DNA of 64,000 nucleotides from Aquanectria penicillioides (taxonomy: Eukaryota; Ascomycota; Sordariomycetes; Hypocreales; Nectriaceae), in the NCBI GenBank assembly GCA_003415625.1, contig PYIU01000003.1, positions 62,001-126,000 on the forward strand, given 5' to 3'. Every line of letters starts with the position of its first letter. The stretch's first letter is position 1. A program made the position numbers and the translations under genes. This document shows positions 23,821 to 34,262 of this stretch, piece by piece. Below the pieces are notes generated by a model. That model searched no databases. It saw only the letters and a program-made list of their open reading frames with translations, and had not been told where the DNA came from.

Positions 23821-25452
23821 CTATACGCTCATTATAAAGCCAGGGTATCCTTGCTCAATCTCTTCATTGATGCGCCTGGAATATTCGGGAACACCTCCCA
23901 AAAAGTTGATGCATTCTCTCACTTTACCTGGTATATTACTTCCCATGTACTCCGAGTCTGTTTTTGGTATTAATGTTGCATTTCCAAAATCGGTCACGGT
24001 TTGGACCCAAGTAGCTTCCGCTTCTTCTGTAGCCTCGATTCGGAGTTTCCCTTGTGCTCGCATATAGATCAAGGTATCAAGAACCCAATCGCCGTACATT
24101 TCTGCACACGTTGGTCCGTTGCAAAAAGACGTAGGTCCGTGTGGACCGTAAAGAATCATCATATTTGGAAACCCGGCCGTCATCAAGCCTAAATGAGTAC
24201 GAGTCCCTGTCTTCCACTTTTCTTGCAGGGTTTGATTTGTGCCTTTGATGTTGATGGCGAGCAGTGGCCCGGTAACTGCATCAAAGCCGGTGGCAAAAAT
24301 TAGGACGTCGAGCTCTCGGAAAGTCCCATCAGCCGTGTATACTCCAGTGGCGGTGACTTCGACGATTGGATTTTCCCTGGCATTCACAATATTCACGTTG
24401 TCTTGGCTATAGACTTCGTACAAGTTTTTTTCCAAAGTTGCCCTCTTCGTGCCGAAGAAAAATGGGGGCACCTCGGGTGCAAGCAGCTTGGCTTTCTTCG
24501 GATCCTTGATACGGGGAAGCACTTTGCTGCGCCAAAAGTCATACGCTTCGCGGTTAATGGCAGGATTGCGTAGAACGTCCGGGTACGTGCCTAGCCAAAA
24601 ACTAAGCCCTCCCTTGTCCCAAACTTCAGCGAAAACCTTGCTTCTTTCCTCCGAAGTGGCCTCGGCGCCAAGGGTGGGTAGGAAGTCAAAATCAATCCCA
24701 CCAAAGCTATTCCTTCTATCTTCGTAAATCCTCGGATAGTTGTGCTTTGATTTCATTTGATCTTCCTTCAACAGCGACTCTTGTCTCATTGGAAGAGAGC
24801 AGGTAGGACTGCGTTGAAATACTGTCAGACTTGCAGAAACCTGAGCTACTTCTTGAATGACTTGGAGACCGCTCGATCCGTTCCCAACAACCGCAATTCG
24901 CTTGTTCTTGCACTCGATTCCCTCTTGCGGCCATTTGCTGGTATGACAAGAAATCCCCTCAAATAAATCCAAATTTTTTATTTCGGGAATAAATGGCTTG
25001 GCTGCAAACCCTGTGCATAAAAGGAAGAACTTGGCTGTGCGGACGGTGCCATCTGAAGCCTCCACATGCCAGATATTCTGCTGATTATTCCATTCAGCCG
25101 AAATGACTCGTGTCTTGAAGATGATGTCTTGCTTCAAATGAAGCTTCTTTTCCACGTGCGCGAAGTACGTGAGAACTTCATCACGACTAGGATATCTCTC
25201 CGTCCATATCCAGTCTTTCCAAAGTCTGCGGTTGGAATATTCGTAAATTGGGACCCTTGAGTCAACCCGTGCGCCAGGATAGCAATTCCAATGCCATACT
25301 CCACCCAAGTCAGTGCCATCATCGAGCCCAACGCATTTGAAGCCAGATGCCCGCAGGAGATATAAGAGATGGCATCCCACGAATCCAGCGCCAACGATAA
25401 TGGCGTCAAAATCGGGATGTGTTGACGAGTTGGCGAGGTTGTTGGGCGTCAT
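23821..25452 (-). CDS. Flavin-containing Baeyer-Villiger monooxygenase
   Basis: 543 residues, intronless and intact. It has an N-terminal FAD-binding GAGFVG, then GGVWHWNCYPGARVD, and the BVMO fingerprint FEGISCHTSKWP near residue 170. A second Rossmann motif GNGSSG (NADPH) and the C-terminal ATGFD follow. This identifies a type I BVMO that inserts oxygen next to a ketone using NADPH and O2, as in fungal polyketide or terpenoid tailoring. I used the ATG at 25452; a TTG at 25467 is the only extension. It lies beside the MDR pseudogene and is divergent from the membrane protein at 26343. The shared 890-bp promoter carries both island motifs. Confidence 0.92.
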   Translation of the reverse strand: MTPNNLANSSTHPDFDAIIVGAGFVGCHLLYLLRASGFKCVGLDDGTDLGGVWHWNCYPGARVDSRVPIYEYSNRRLWKDWIWTERYPSRDEVLTYFAHVEKKLHLKQDIIFKTRVISAEWNNQQNIWHVEASDGTVRTAKFFLLCTGFAAKPFIPEIKNLDLFEGISCHTSKWPQEGIECKNKRIAVVGNGSSGLQVIQEVAQVSASLTVFQRSPTCSLPMRQESLLKEDQMKSKHNYPRIYEDRRNSFGGIDFDFLPTLGAEATSEERSKVFAEVWDKGGLSFWLGTYPDVLRNPAINREAYDFWRSKVLPRIKDPKKAKLLAPEVPPFFFGTKRATLEKNLYEVYSQDNVNIVNARENPIVEVTATGVYTADGTFRELDVLIFATGFDAVTGPLLAINIKGTNQTLQEKWKTGTRTHLGLMTAGFPNMMILYGPHGPTSFCNGPTCAEMYGDWVLDTLIYMRAQGKLRIEATEEAEATWVQTVTDFGNATLIPKTDSEYMGSNIPGKVRECINFLGGVPEYSRRINEEIEQGYPGFIMSV

Positions 25453-25629
25453 TGTGAGGCTGATCAATTTTGCAATAGAATGAAGAATCTTGTGTATTCT
25501 ACTGTATGGACAGTTCTACAGGATTGAAACAACCACCACTTTATCTATTCATACATAATCCCTTCTATGTACATTGTATAAGGAGCCGCGGCATTCGAAG
25601 CGGCGAGATGCAAAATCGAAGACCCAGGG

Positions 25630-25657
25630 TGGGGTAGGCCAGCCGTTTCGGGTTCGG
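25630..25657 (+). promoter_or_regulatory. Island motif pair upstream of the BVMO gene
   Basis: TGGGGTAG at 25630-25637 and CGGGTTCGG at 25649-25657, about 180-200 bp before the BVMO ATG on the opposite strand. Both motif types recur in the other island promoters. Confidence 0.5.
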
Positions 25658-26130
25658 AACAAGCCGGATAATAATAATAGACCCCAAGGGTCTGGTCATT
25701 TCTTGGATGAACCAGAGGCCGCAATATGGGTGTGAGTATAGAACCCGAGATTTCTCGGTGCCGAGCGTGACCCTGGGTGGCAAAACATGTGAGTAGTTCA
25801 AACCTGGGTCCATGCTGAACGCTGGCGGTAGCCAATAGCACATTGTCGCATTCGTATGAATTTGGAAAAAATGCTGAAATAGCGTTAATTATCGCTTTTT
25901 ATCAACAACGTGAAGATGCGTCCAACAGCGATACGCAGGAACGCTTTCCGCACATGCTCGTTAGTATAACATGTGTCTCGTTGCATCGTGAACTACCGAC
26001 GATACCTCTATATCAAAATAACAATCATTTACACGACCCAGCTCATTCAATTCATGTGTGATGGTCTAATTCCTCTCGCAGCATTATTTCGACCTAACTA
26101 CAAGGCGCGCCGGATCCGAATACGAAGATC

Positions 26131-26166
26131 CGGGTTCGGCTTCGGAATGAGCGGGAATTGGGGTAA
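26131..26166 (+). promoter_or_regulatory. Island motif pair upstream of the membrane protein gene
   Basis: CGGGTTCGGCTTCGG at 26131-26145 (two overlapping CGG-N3-CGG units) and TTGGGGTAA at 26158-26166, about 180-210 bp before the ATG at 26343. Confidence 0.5.
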
Positions 26167-26342
26167 GCACAATTTGGGGGATGGACGAGCAAGGCTGGTT
26201 TGGTTACCTCTGCCTACCCGTAAATTTGTTTCTAAATGGCAAATTCAACTGATAGGATCCATCTGTCAAATCACTTTTGATCCTCCCAGACACTCTTTGG
26301 TCATCCGGATTTGAATCACACACCAATAACACCAACTTCGCC

Positions 26343-27550
26343 ATGTTCAAGACGTTGAATCTCTTCAGGGGAGTTCTCATTCTCTTATGGCTCTTTGCAT
26401 ATTATTCATTGTATTATTTCGCTGTCAAGAATGGATTTTTAGCACAGATATGGTCCACCATTCAAATGCAAGTGCTCCCTGATGGTTCATCTATCGGTGG
26501 TGCTTTCACAGGGATCTGGGCTCTTGACATTGTTATTGGGGGCCTGGTCTCCTTTTTTTGGCCTATTATGGATGGAAACACCCCATACCTCTCCCTGGCG
26601 AATGTTGCTTTTGGGGGTCAGTTTGTTGCCACGTACATCTTGGCCTTTGTCGAGGAATTACGACGAGGTAACAAGCGACGAGGCGTTTGGAGGTAAGGTT
26701 TCCATATCAATCGGTTGCTCCCATGTAGCTAAAATAATGCAGGGCGACGTGTTTGGGCATAATAATACAGATGCATGGTTTTGCAACCGTGATTCCGCTG
26801 TACCTCTGCTTACACCTTACAAAGTCCGGAACTGTCTTGTCACCGACCTCACGATTGCTCGAGCCCTACGATTACGAGTCATTGCAGGCAGCACCTTTTC
26901 CCGTTCTATTCGGTTATGTTATATTCACGATATTCGTTTCGCTTCCTACCGATACCATCCTAAGCCACAGGGTAAAGGTGAATTCAATTGCATTGTGGTT
27001 AATGTTTCCATTCTTTGGACACATCATCTGGCTTGCAGTCCGGAGCTATCTTCGAAAGACAAATCGCGCATCAAATAGGTCTCGAAAAGACAACCTAGCT
27101 TTACTACGACGGCTATATGCACTTGGGCTTGCATTATCAGTCGTTGCCCATATCTACAGTGTATCAATGTCGTTCTCGGCTCTTTTCTTCCCTGGCCTCT
27201 TCAACATCAAATTTGCCCATACTTTGGTTCCGAGCAATGTGTTAGTCCCGACGTCTCCGTTTAGAATGGATTTCAGGGTGAGAAACATTGAAGAAGGAAT
27301 CCATCTGTTTATGCAATGGGACTACCTCATATCGGGATTGTCGTATATCCTCTGGGGTGTAGTTGTACGATATTCCGTTTTTGCGAAAGACGATCATCAT
27401 ATGTATCAGCAATTTGTCGGAATGACGTGGGGAGAATGGATGAAGTTGTTTATTCGAAGTATTTGTCTTGGGCCGATAGCATCTGCCTTGTCGTTAGTCT
27501 GGGAAAGGGACGAAGTGATTTTCAGACATGATGAAGGCAAAGCCTCTTAA
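26343..27550 (+). CDS. Polytopic membrane protein of unknown function (possible membrane-bound cyclase)
   Basis: 385 residues from two exons (26343-26692 and 26743-27550; a 50-bp GT-AG intron whose splice restores RRGVWRATCLGIII). Eight or nine hydrophobic helices: about residues 6-27, 60-85, 95-112, 118-142, around 170-190, 205-230, 245-270, 315-335 and 345-365. Acidic and tryptophan-rich loops are conspicuous (GIWALDIVIGG, MDGNTPYL, EEGIHLFMQWDYL). It is not a MFS carrier, P450 or UbiA enzyme by motif. Its size, topology and position beside tailoring enzymes fit the membrane cyclases of some fungal meroterpenoid clusters (AscI-like), but I cannot confirm homology. The alternative is a transporter or DUF membrane protein. 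It is the best candidate for an unusual core enzyme here. Confidence 0.75.
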
Positions 27551-28198
27551 GATGAGAACTTATTAATTGAATCAGGGCTCGCCGACAAGGCACTTCATTA
27601 ATCAGCCCGCTATTTCAAGGTCCTATGTCTGATGCTTGGGTCAGGTAGACCAGTGTGCGTTTTTCACACCAGTGCCCTATGTGATTTGGGAAGATAACGA
27701 CCATTCCGATTAGTCTTGTATCCGTGAGTTGCACTATGGGCCCTTTCGGCCTTATTCAATATTTATACTATATGCAGGGATTTAATAATGTCATTTATTC
27801 TGTGATGCTGTCGTTGTCCTCGCTCGTAGTGTGTGTTGTAAGCTCATGGACCATCTTCGTACGACTATTGTTGTTCTAGTCTTACGAAGAGAAATATCAC
27901 TAATATTCCTTGCATTACTCATTCAATTTGCAAGGTTTTGTTACGGGTAAGTTCTGCTCTCTCCAATGGCCCTGTACCGGACCTTGGGGTAGCAGAATGG
28001 ATGTTCATGTCCATCAATAGTTCGTTTGGGGTAATCTGGGCGCTCGACTTTCCCCACAAATTCAACACTTCTCTTCTGTGGGGTCAAATCTGTATCGCAA
28101 ACACTATTTTAATAACTCAACCAAAGTCACTATTTATAATACCCTTAATTATTTGCTTCATTCCTTACTTTCTCCCCTTAGCCCATTCAAAACAAATC
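27551..28198 (+). promoter_or_regulatory. Intergenic promoter region of the SDR at 28199, with TTGGGGTAG
   Basis: No gene. It contains TTGGGGTAG at 27984-27992, about 207 bp before the ATG, the same element found in other island promoters. No CGG[CG]TTCGG is present; the nearest look-alike is TTTCGGCCTTATTC near 27732. Confidence 0.45.
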
Positions 28199-29098
28199 AT
28201 GGCGAGCCATCTGAAGGACGGAACTGCTGTGATTACAGGTGCTGCCTCAGGTATGCTGACCTTGCGATACTAGCGGGCACAACCTCTTACCGAGTATAGG
28301 AATTGGAAGGGCGACGGCTTTAGCCTTTGCTAGGGACGGCTGTCGGCGATTGATATTGGGTGATCTTTCTCGAGAAGGCCTTGAAGAGACGCATCGTATG
28401 ATCCAACAGCAGTTCCAGGGGGCTGAAGTTGTGACATGCATAGTTGATGTGAGCAAGGAAGAAGAGGTAGATGAACTATGCTCGGCAGCGGTAGACAATT
28501 TCGGTCGAATCGACTTTGCTGCCAACATTGCTGGGTATGGACATCCAGCGACCAGATCCGTCGATATTTCCTCGTCAGAGTTTGACAAGGGCATGGCCGT
28601 CAATCTAACAGGGGTACGTTATCTTACTGTGTACGGATACTTTAAGCTTCATTAACTTGATTGAAGGTGTTTCTTTGTGAACGAGCCCAGATTCGCCAGA
28701 TGCTCAAGCAAACCCCACTCCCAGGCTTCGAAAGCCGTGGTAGCATTGTGAATGTAGGCAGTCTCTGTTCAACCATTGCAATGCCAGGCCTATCAGCGTA
28801 TTCTGCAACCAAAGGGGGTGTTTTGGGGCTGTCAAAGTCGGATGCTCTAGACTACGGCCCGAGTCAAATTCGAATAAACAATGTTGGACCAGGTAATGTT
28901 GTTACCCCCATGTTGAAACGCAGCATGGGAAGGGAGCATATGAAGATGATGGAAAAGATTACGCCGTTAAGACGACTGGGCCAGCCAGAGGACATCGCAA
29001 ACGCCGTTGTTTGGCTTAGCTCCCCAATGGCAAGCTATCTTACAGGGGTGTTCCTCCCTGTCGATGGTGGGTTGGCTCTATGTAATGGCCCATTTTAA
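28199..29098 (+). CDS. Classical short-chain dehydrogenase/reductase
   Basis: 265 residues in three exons. Introns at 28251-28299 (49 bp) and 28614-28666 (53 bp) restore the glycine motif TGAASGIGRA and the helix start VFLCERAQIRQML. Further motifs: NIAGYG (NNAG equivalent), the serine in NVGSLCST, catalytic YSATKGG, and the C-terminal PVDGG. Predicted soluble NAD(P)-dependent oxidoreductase. Tail-to-tail with the related SDR at 29724; the two share a 52-nt first exon and the same split glycine codon, which suggests duplication. Intact. Confidence 0.92.
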
Positions 29099-29417
29099 AC
29101 CTTTGGAGGATAAACTATCACAAATAGCTTATATCATGGGATGATTCCGGTCTCGTATTCTGAAAATTTGAACTGTTTTTCTAAATAGACTCGCCTTTGA
29201 TCTACTGCAAGTAAAGCGACGGTTGTACGCTGACCTGAGTCCGCTGGTTTTCAAAAGCAATTCAATTTCGCATAACCCCAAGACCAGATATATATAATGG
29301 CATACATGCTCTGAATTACTTCTACAACAAAATACGGTCTATGCAGGAGTTCATAGTTGCAAGAGCTGATGGCTCAAAATTAGTGGCGCGCTAGGGAAGT
29401 GTGAGGGGAGTACATCG

Positions 29418-29419
<2 letters not shown>

Positions 29420-29452
<33 letters not shown>

Positions 29453-29515
29453 ACGGGACTCGGGTTTGGATTGAGACTCGGACTCGGGCTGGAACTCGGT
29501 CTGGGACTCTGCTAA
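29420..29515. repeat. GGGCTC hexanucleotide microsatellite, decaying downstream
   Basis: Five exact GGGCTC units plus GGG at 29420-29452, then imperfect GGACTCGG and GGGTTTGG-like units to about 29515. It lies between the 3' ends of two convergent SDR genes. Confidence 0.85.
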
Positions 29516-29723
29516 TATCTACAGTGCCTCATCTTCCCAGTCCTATGACCATGGCTAACCAAACGAAGTCTTGCTCGGTAATGTCCAAGATGAGGCGGAT
29601 TGAAGTCTAAAGTGCTTCTAAATCAAGGGGGGTTGACCTAGATATGCACTAGCCTGTTCTATATTCTCAGATGTACAATTTAATGATAAAGGGAACCCTG
29701 AATATTTATCGTGCGGAGGCTAT

Positions 29724-30670
29724 TTACAAGATATGATATAAAAGCGCTCCACAATCCACCGGTAAACTGATACCGGTCACAGCAGTCGCAAGACTTCCAG
29801 AAAGAAAGACCACGGCATTAGCTACCTCGGATGGGTCGACTGTTCGGCTCATCGGAGCCTGCTTTGCCGCACCTTGAACAAACTCATCCGACATTTCACC
29901 TCTCATCATCGGCGTGTCGACAAACCCTGGGCAAACACAATTTATACGGACGCCTTCGGCAGCATACTGTCGAGCATCGACGCGCGTCACACTTACAATT
30001 CCATGCTTTGAGGCACTGTAAGCCCCAACTGCAGGCATGACAGCCAGTCCGGCCATGGAAGACGTGTTGACAATTGACCCACGAGCAGAATATTTGACTC
30101 CTGGGATAACCAAGGGCTCTTGTTGAAGCATTGCTGCTATCTCGTACTTGTGGCATAGAAAGGTCTAAGGATGCAAGAGGGCGTTAGTATAGAATCGCCG
30201 GGAACATGATCTAAGGAATCTTGTAATGCCTAAAGAAACTTCATGGTCACTTACACCTCTTGTATTGACATTGATCACTCGCTCAAAGGTTTGGACGTCC
30301 ATTTCATGCGTCATACAGCTGCCCATAATGACCCCAGCTTGTTGCAAGCAAAGTCCAGTCGTCCAAAAACATCAACGCATTCCTGGACCATGGCCTTGAC
30401 GGATACCTCATTCGAAATATCCGCTGTGTGTAGTGCAAATTCAATATCGGAGTAGAGTTCCTTCAATGCCACTGCTGTGTTTTGTAAACCAATTTCCGAG
30501 ATATCCACGAGGAATATTTTCCGGCAACCTTGATGTGCAAACTGCATCACAATTTGTAGCCCAATACCTTGATAATATTCTTAGTTCTCTGTTATTGTTT
30601 CTGTTTGGGGCTCTTTACCTGATCCGCAACCAGTCACCAAAGCAACACCAGCACTTATAAGGGGGTCCAT
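29724..30670 (-). pseudogene. Short-chain dehydrogenase with a one-base frameshift in the NNAG motif
   Basis: Three exons: 30619-30670, 30255-30567 and 29724-30165, with introns 30568-30618 (51 bp) and 30166-30254 (89 bp). Visible motifs: VTGCGSGIG at the cofactor site, ADISNE, then DFACN followed in a shifted frame by AGVIMGS, NTRG, the serine of VNTSSMAG, catalytic YSASKHG, and PVDCG. The expected AAC-AA[TC]-GCT for the conserved N-N-A reads AACAAGCT near 30337-30345, so one base is missing and the frame runs into a stop near 30311. Everything else, including all splice sites, is intact, so the lesion is recent or an assembly error. The divergent neighbour is the DUF3237 gene; the shared promoter has the 30848 palindrome. 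Confidence 0.85.
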
Positions 30671-30847
30671 GGTGGCGAGTCAAGGTAAAGATTGACGTTT
30701 TAGTTAGCAATATAACGATGATGGAGAGTTTATACAGACCGATGAAATCTGCTGCTCATGCCCACAAGGTTATTCGGGCGTGCTGCAATCAGCCATTTTG
30801 GTGGCTTTGTCTCCCTTTAGATAATCCTCACGCGATAATGAAACGTT

Positions 30848-30867
30848 TTGGGGTTACGCTACCCCAA
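30848..30867. promoter_or_regulatory. Palindrome TTGGGGT-N6-ACCCCAA in the divergent SDR/DUF3237 promoter
   Basis: Perfect 7-bp arms around TACGCT, 178 bp upstream of the SDR start at 30670. The same GGGGT-N6-ACCCC architecture recurs at 34924, upstream of the C2H2 regulator. A dimeric or paired-finger binding site is the simplest reading. Confidence 0.55.
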
Positions 30868-31101
30868 ATCATTCATCTTATTTACTCCGGGGGAACGTGG
30901 TTTTTCGGGATCAGCCCCTCTCCACTACCCCGCTGTGCCTTCACTTGGCATTTCAAAGATATTATGTGGGCCTCGCATTTGTGTAAGGGCAGCTTGGTAT
31001 TATGTGCGGGGTATAATTGGCCTGGGTCGAAGTATACCATGCACATGATGGGGGAAATTGAAGTTACTGTCGTGTTGAATGGGGTCGGTCTCAGTTGTCC
31101 C

Positions 31102-31209
31102 CGGCTTCGGGTTCGGTATTGGGCTCAGGATAGACTCGGCGAGGTACAGCGTTGTCTTACCAGAGGTCGTTGCCCCATAAGCCCCAGACTGAGCCCGAGA
31201 ATACCCCAA
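31102..31209. promoter_or_regulatory. Island motifs upstream of the DUF3237 gene
   Basis: CGGCTTCGGGTTCGG at 31102-31116 followed directly by TATT, and TTGGGGTA on the minus strand at 31202-31209; 130-240 bp before the ATG at 31339. Confidence 0.5.
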
Positions 31210-31338
31210 CTCGATTACAAAATCGAAGCCGCAGGTGAATAAGAACAGTTGCATCAGCGATTATCTAAATCTATTACCTAGAAATCCTACAGACCATCTG
31301 CTAATTTCTTCGAGGCTACCCAACTATCTTTCAGCAAC

Positions 31339-31881
31339 ATGTTCACTCCAAAGTTGACACCGACTTTCAATGTTGTTGTCTCTGTGTCCATCCCCACGGG
31401 AATGGGACCAGGCAATGAACATTCCTCTATAACAGTCGTAAATGGTTTGCTTCTCTTGACTCTTCATCTCCAGCATTATTTTAACACTTTTGAAGGAGAT
31501 AAAGGATATGTCGAACCAGTGGACAGTTCAACTAGACTTGAGATAACGTCAATCACGGATTGGATGAGTCTCGGTGAAAATAAGTCGACGGCAGGGATAG
31601 ATGCTAGGCTGAGTGCTAAAGATCCCCAAGGGATCAACTTGGATATTCATTACCTTGGCAAGTTTACGATTACTCCAAAAACTACCGAAGTGTTTTCAGG
31701 CACTCCTGGGAGTAGCTTTGGCTTTGGAGAAGAATACCTTTATGTGACCCCAACTATTTCAAGTCGGAGCAGCAAGTTTGCATGGGTTAATGACTCTGTG
31801 TTCCTCGCTGTTGGGAAAGCCAGGTGCATTCAAGATGGCGCTGCGGTTGAGATTGCCTACCAAATCTTCAAGGTTGGATAG
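31339..31881 (+). CDS. DUF3237-like protein
   Basis: 180 residues, intronless. It resembles DUF3237: a compact beta-rich protein whose C-terminus carries the pattern YLYVTP...SKFAWVNDSVFLAVGKA...VEIAYQIFKV, here matched closely, with an upstream DARLSAKDPQGINLDIHYLGK strand pair. DUF3237 is a lipocalin-like barrel without an assigned general reaction. In gene clusters such barrels are often non-oxidative isomerases or cyclases, which is inference here. It sits between two SDRs under island-type promoter motifs. No signal peptide or membrane segment. Somewhat longer than a typical member. Confidence 0.7.
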   Translation: MFTPKLTPTFNVVVSVSIPTGMGPGNEHSSITVVNGLLLLTLHLQHYFNTFEGDKGYVEPVDSSTRLEITSITDWMSLGENKSTAGIDARLSAKDPQGINLDIHYLGKFTITPKTTEVFSGTPGSSFGFGEEYLYVTPTISSRSSKFAWVNDSVFLAVGKARCIQDGAAVEIAYQIFKVG

Positions 31882-32146
31882 TTATTGGATGGCAGTCTCG
31901 GTTGATTGTGGAAATAGGATAGTGCCTCACTGTACTTTCATACAGAGATTAGCAAACAGTAAAGTGGGGCTCATAATAACTCATTGTCTCTTTTGCTCTG
32001 CATGGGCCCTATTCCGCTACAAACAAACTTTGCAGGGCTCGAACGGATACATCGTCTCTGTTGATAAGAGTCGGAGAATGGGAGACGCCCTTAGTTCCGC
32101 CTCGTTGTTTCTATTACTAAAACATTTCATTGTGATGTAGATTCTA

Positions 32147-32890
32147 CTACAGCTCGTAATTTTCATCCCATGCTTCTAGGACGTTTAACAATGCAGCACC
32201 ACGAAGAGTTTTCATGTGCCTATCATTAATCATAATGTCTGCGCCAAAATATTTCTCAAACAGCGGAGATCCATCATCTTCAAAGTCGGGGCCCCAAAAG
32301 AAAGGCCCTGATGCTAACCAAACTTTGCTGCTTTCAATTTTGAGGCTTTGGCATATCTCTGCCTTTAAATCTGTAAGCGTCAGACTCGGGGATGAATTTG
32401 AGGGCTGAAAAAAATAAAGAACCTCCCAACCCCGTCTATTTACTCTCAGCCGATCTGTATCAGATGGCTCGCGACGAATACACCCTCCCGAGTTGTCTGA
32501 ACGACCCGGTTCAAGTAGAATGTCCAGATCGAGCCGTTCCCTTTCCTTCACGAAGGACGACCTTGGAAAACAGAATCCAAATTCAGGAACCACGCAGTGC
32601 ACCAGACGCAGTTCAAGTTTGCACCCATGGAATAGGCAAGTACCGTCAGGGTTTTCTGCCGCGTTCATTGTCTGGAACCAGCTGAAATCTTGACCATGAA
32701 CCAATTTCGGAGCATATCGTGCTACCTCGCCATAGAGTTTCCGTCGGGCGGGGCATACATGTCTTTCCTCTTCTACCTGACTGGGAACAAAATCTTCTAG
32801 AAAGCATTCCTCTATATCGCTAGCCTGAAATTCAAAACTGTTCTTTATCCAAAGACCTAGGCCGCAAGTTAGCCACGGGAAGATTGAGCT
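32147..32890 (-). pseudogene. ORF fragment of unknown family, no start codon visible
   Basis: A single open frame of about 248 codons runs from a stop at about 32891 down to 32147, but the first in-frame ATG lies well inside (MNAAENPDG). Recognisable texture: WLTCGLGLWIKNSFEFQ, then RHVCPARRKLYGEV, LVHGQDFSWFQ, and a C-terminal KVWLASGPFFWGPDFEDDG. The balanced amino-acid use and the length argue for a true coding remnant or the last exon of a longer gene. I do not recognise the family. It may also be a 5'-truncated copy. Confidence 0.4.
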
Positions 32891-33077
32891 TTCTTATGGG
32901 GACGAATAAATACAACCATTGCACATGCGAATCTCTAAATAGATATGACACAAAGATCCATTTAGCATAATGCCGCTTGTTATGCCTTGTTTCCCTGTAG
33001 GAAGATGCATGGAGGCTGGATTATGCGTAGTTGATACTAAACGGTGGGTGAAGATCCCCATAATGAAAGTGAGGAAT

Positions 33078-33166
33078 CGGCTTCGGCTTCGGTATTCCAT
33101 GCACTTCGCCCCTTCCTAACCTCTTTGTGGGGTAATAGCAGGGACCATGGATGGACTGTGGGGTAG
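33078..33166 (+). promoter_or_regulatory. Island motifs upstream of the third SDR
   Basis: CGGCTTCGGCTTCGGTATT at 33078-33096 (three CGG triplets at 6-bp spacing, then TATT), TGGGGTAA at 33128-33135 and TGGGGTAG at 33159-33166. All lie 119-207 bp before the ATG at 33285. Confidence 0.55.
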
Positions 33167-33284
33167 AATATTTTCAACTCGATGTTTAAGTAAGAAAAAA
33201 CGACACGAGGCTTGATAGAGGCATCCAAAGTGCATACGACTTCATTCATTTTGTATCCTACCGAAAATTAAGCGGCAACTGAGA

Positions 33285-34262
33285 ATGGCTGCTTCCCTCT
33301 CAATACTGGTCACTGGGGCTGCTGGAGGCATTGGCAACGAGATTGTTCGTAATCTCATTGAGAAACATGGGTCGAATGTGGTAGCGACTGACATCGTTGA
33401 GGGTTCATTAAAATCCCAAAAAGAACTCTACGGCGATAAGTTGCTGGTAGTGACTGGAGATATTGTTGATGTTTGTCGCATCCAAATACCCATTACTTTG
33501 ATGTGCTGACGACAATCCAGCCTAAAACTTCCCAAAGGTGCATAGACTTGGCAATTAATCACTTTGGTGGACTTACAGGTGTTGCTCTGATAGCAGGGGT
33601 ATTTGGACCATGCTATCGGCTGGAAAATTCTTCGATGGAGGAATGGCAGAAAGCGTACAGTATCAATGTGCTCTCCCACTTGCATACGGTAAGTCGACTC
33701 TAAACCACGATCTACTTCATAATTTCTCACAAATTTAGCTAAAAACCGCTATCCCAGAACTACGCAAATCTAAAGGCTGCGTCGTTGCTGCAACATCCGG
33801 GGCTGGAGCTGCTCCTCTTTTTTCAGGCTGGGGATTCTACGGCATGTCCAAGGCATCCGTTGCATTCCTGATAAAACAGCTGCATCTTGAGGAGCCGGAT
33901 ATTACAGCGGTGGGGATTTCGCCAGGCTTGTGCGATACAAAGATGATTGAAGACCTGCGGGCTGGCGAGTGTATGTTGAAGCTAATCCACCAAGTCTATT
34001 CACTGACGATCTTTGCGTAGACAAGGGCTGGACTAAGGAGGATGTAGGAAATTACGAAAAGTTTGTGTCCCAGGTCGAAATGATTACGCCAGAGGTCGCT
34101 GGCAATGCATATGCACAGGTTCTTGCCCACAGACACCGTCAATATTCGGGGTTGATCATGGATTACGATGACTCGCGACTACCGATCGAAGAGCATCTAA
34201 AGCAAGCCGATGCTAAGGGACCAAAGGATTATACCCAATATGCTGCTCTAAAAAAGCCATGA
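33285..34262 (+). CDS. Short-chain dehydrogenase/reductase
   Basis: 275 residues in four exons: 33285-33470, 33521-33688, 33739-33970 and 34021-34262. All three introns are 50 bp, GT-AG, and keep phase. Motifs: VTGAAGGIG, VTGDIVD, the NNAG position replaced by LIAGVFG, the serine of AATSGAG, catalytic YGMSKAS, and SPGLCDTKM. It resembles the fungal SDR group related to sepiapterin reductase and yeast YIR035C-type proteins rather than the two SDRs at 28199 and 29724. Intact, in the same orientation as the C2H2 regulator that follows. Likely a tailoring reductase of the island. Confidence 0.88.

Noticed and set aside
29401..29610. 69-codon Arg/Ala-rich ORF over the GGGCTC array
   Set aside because: It is an artefact of a hexanucleotide repeat that keeps any frame open.
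26101..33100. CGG-rich motif copies as a dispersed repeat
   Set aside because: Flanking sequences differ at every site and all lie in promoters, so a shared binding site is simpler.
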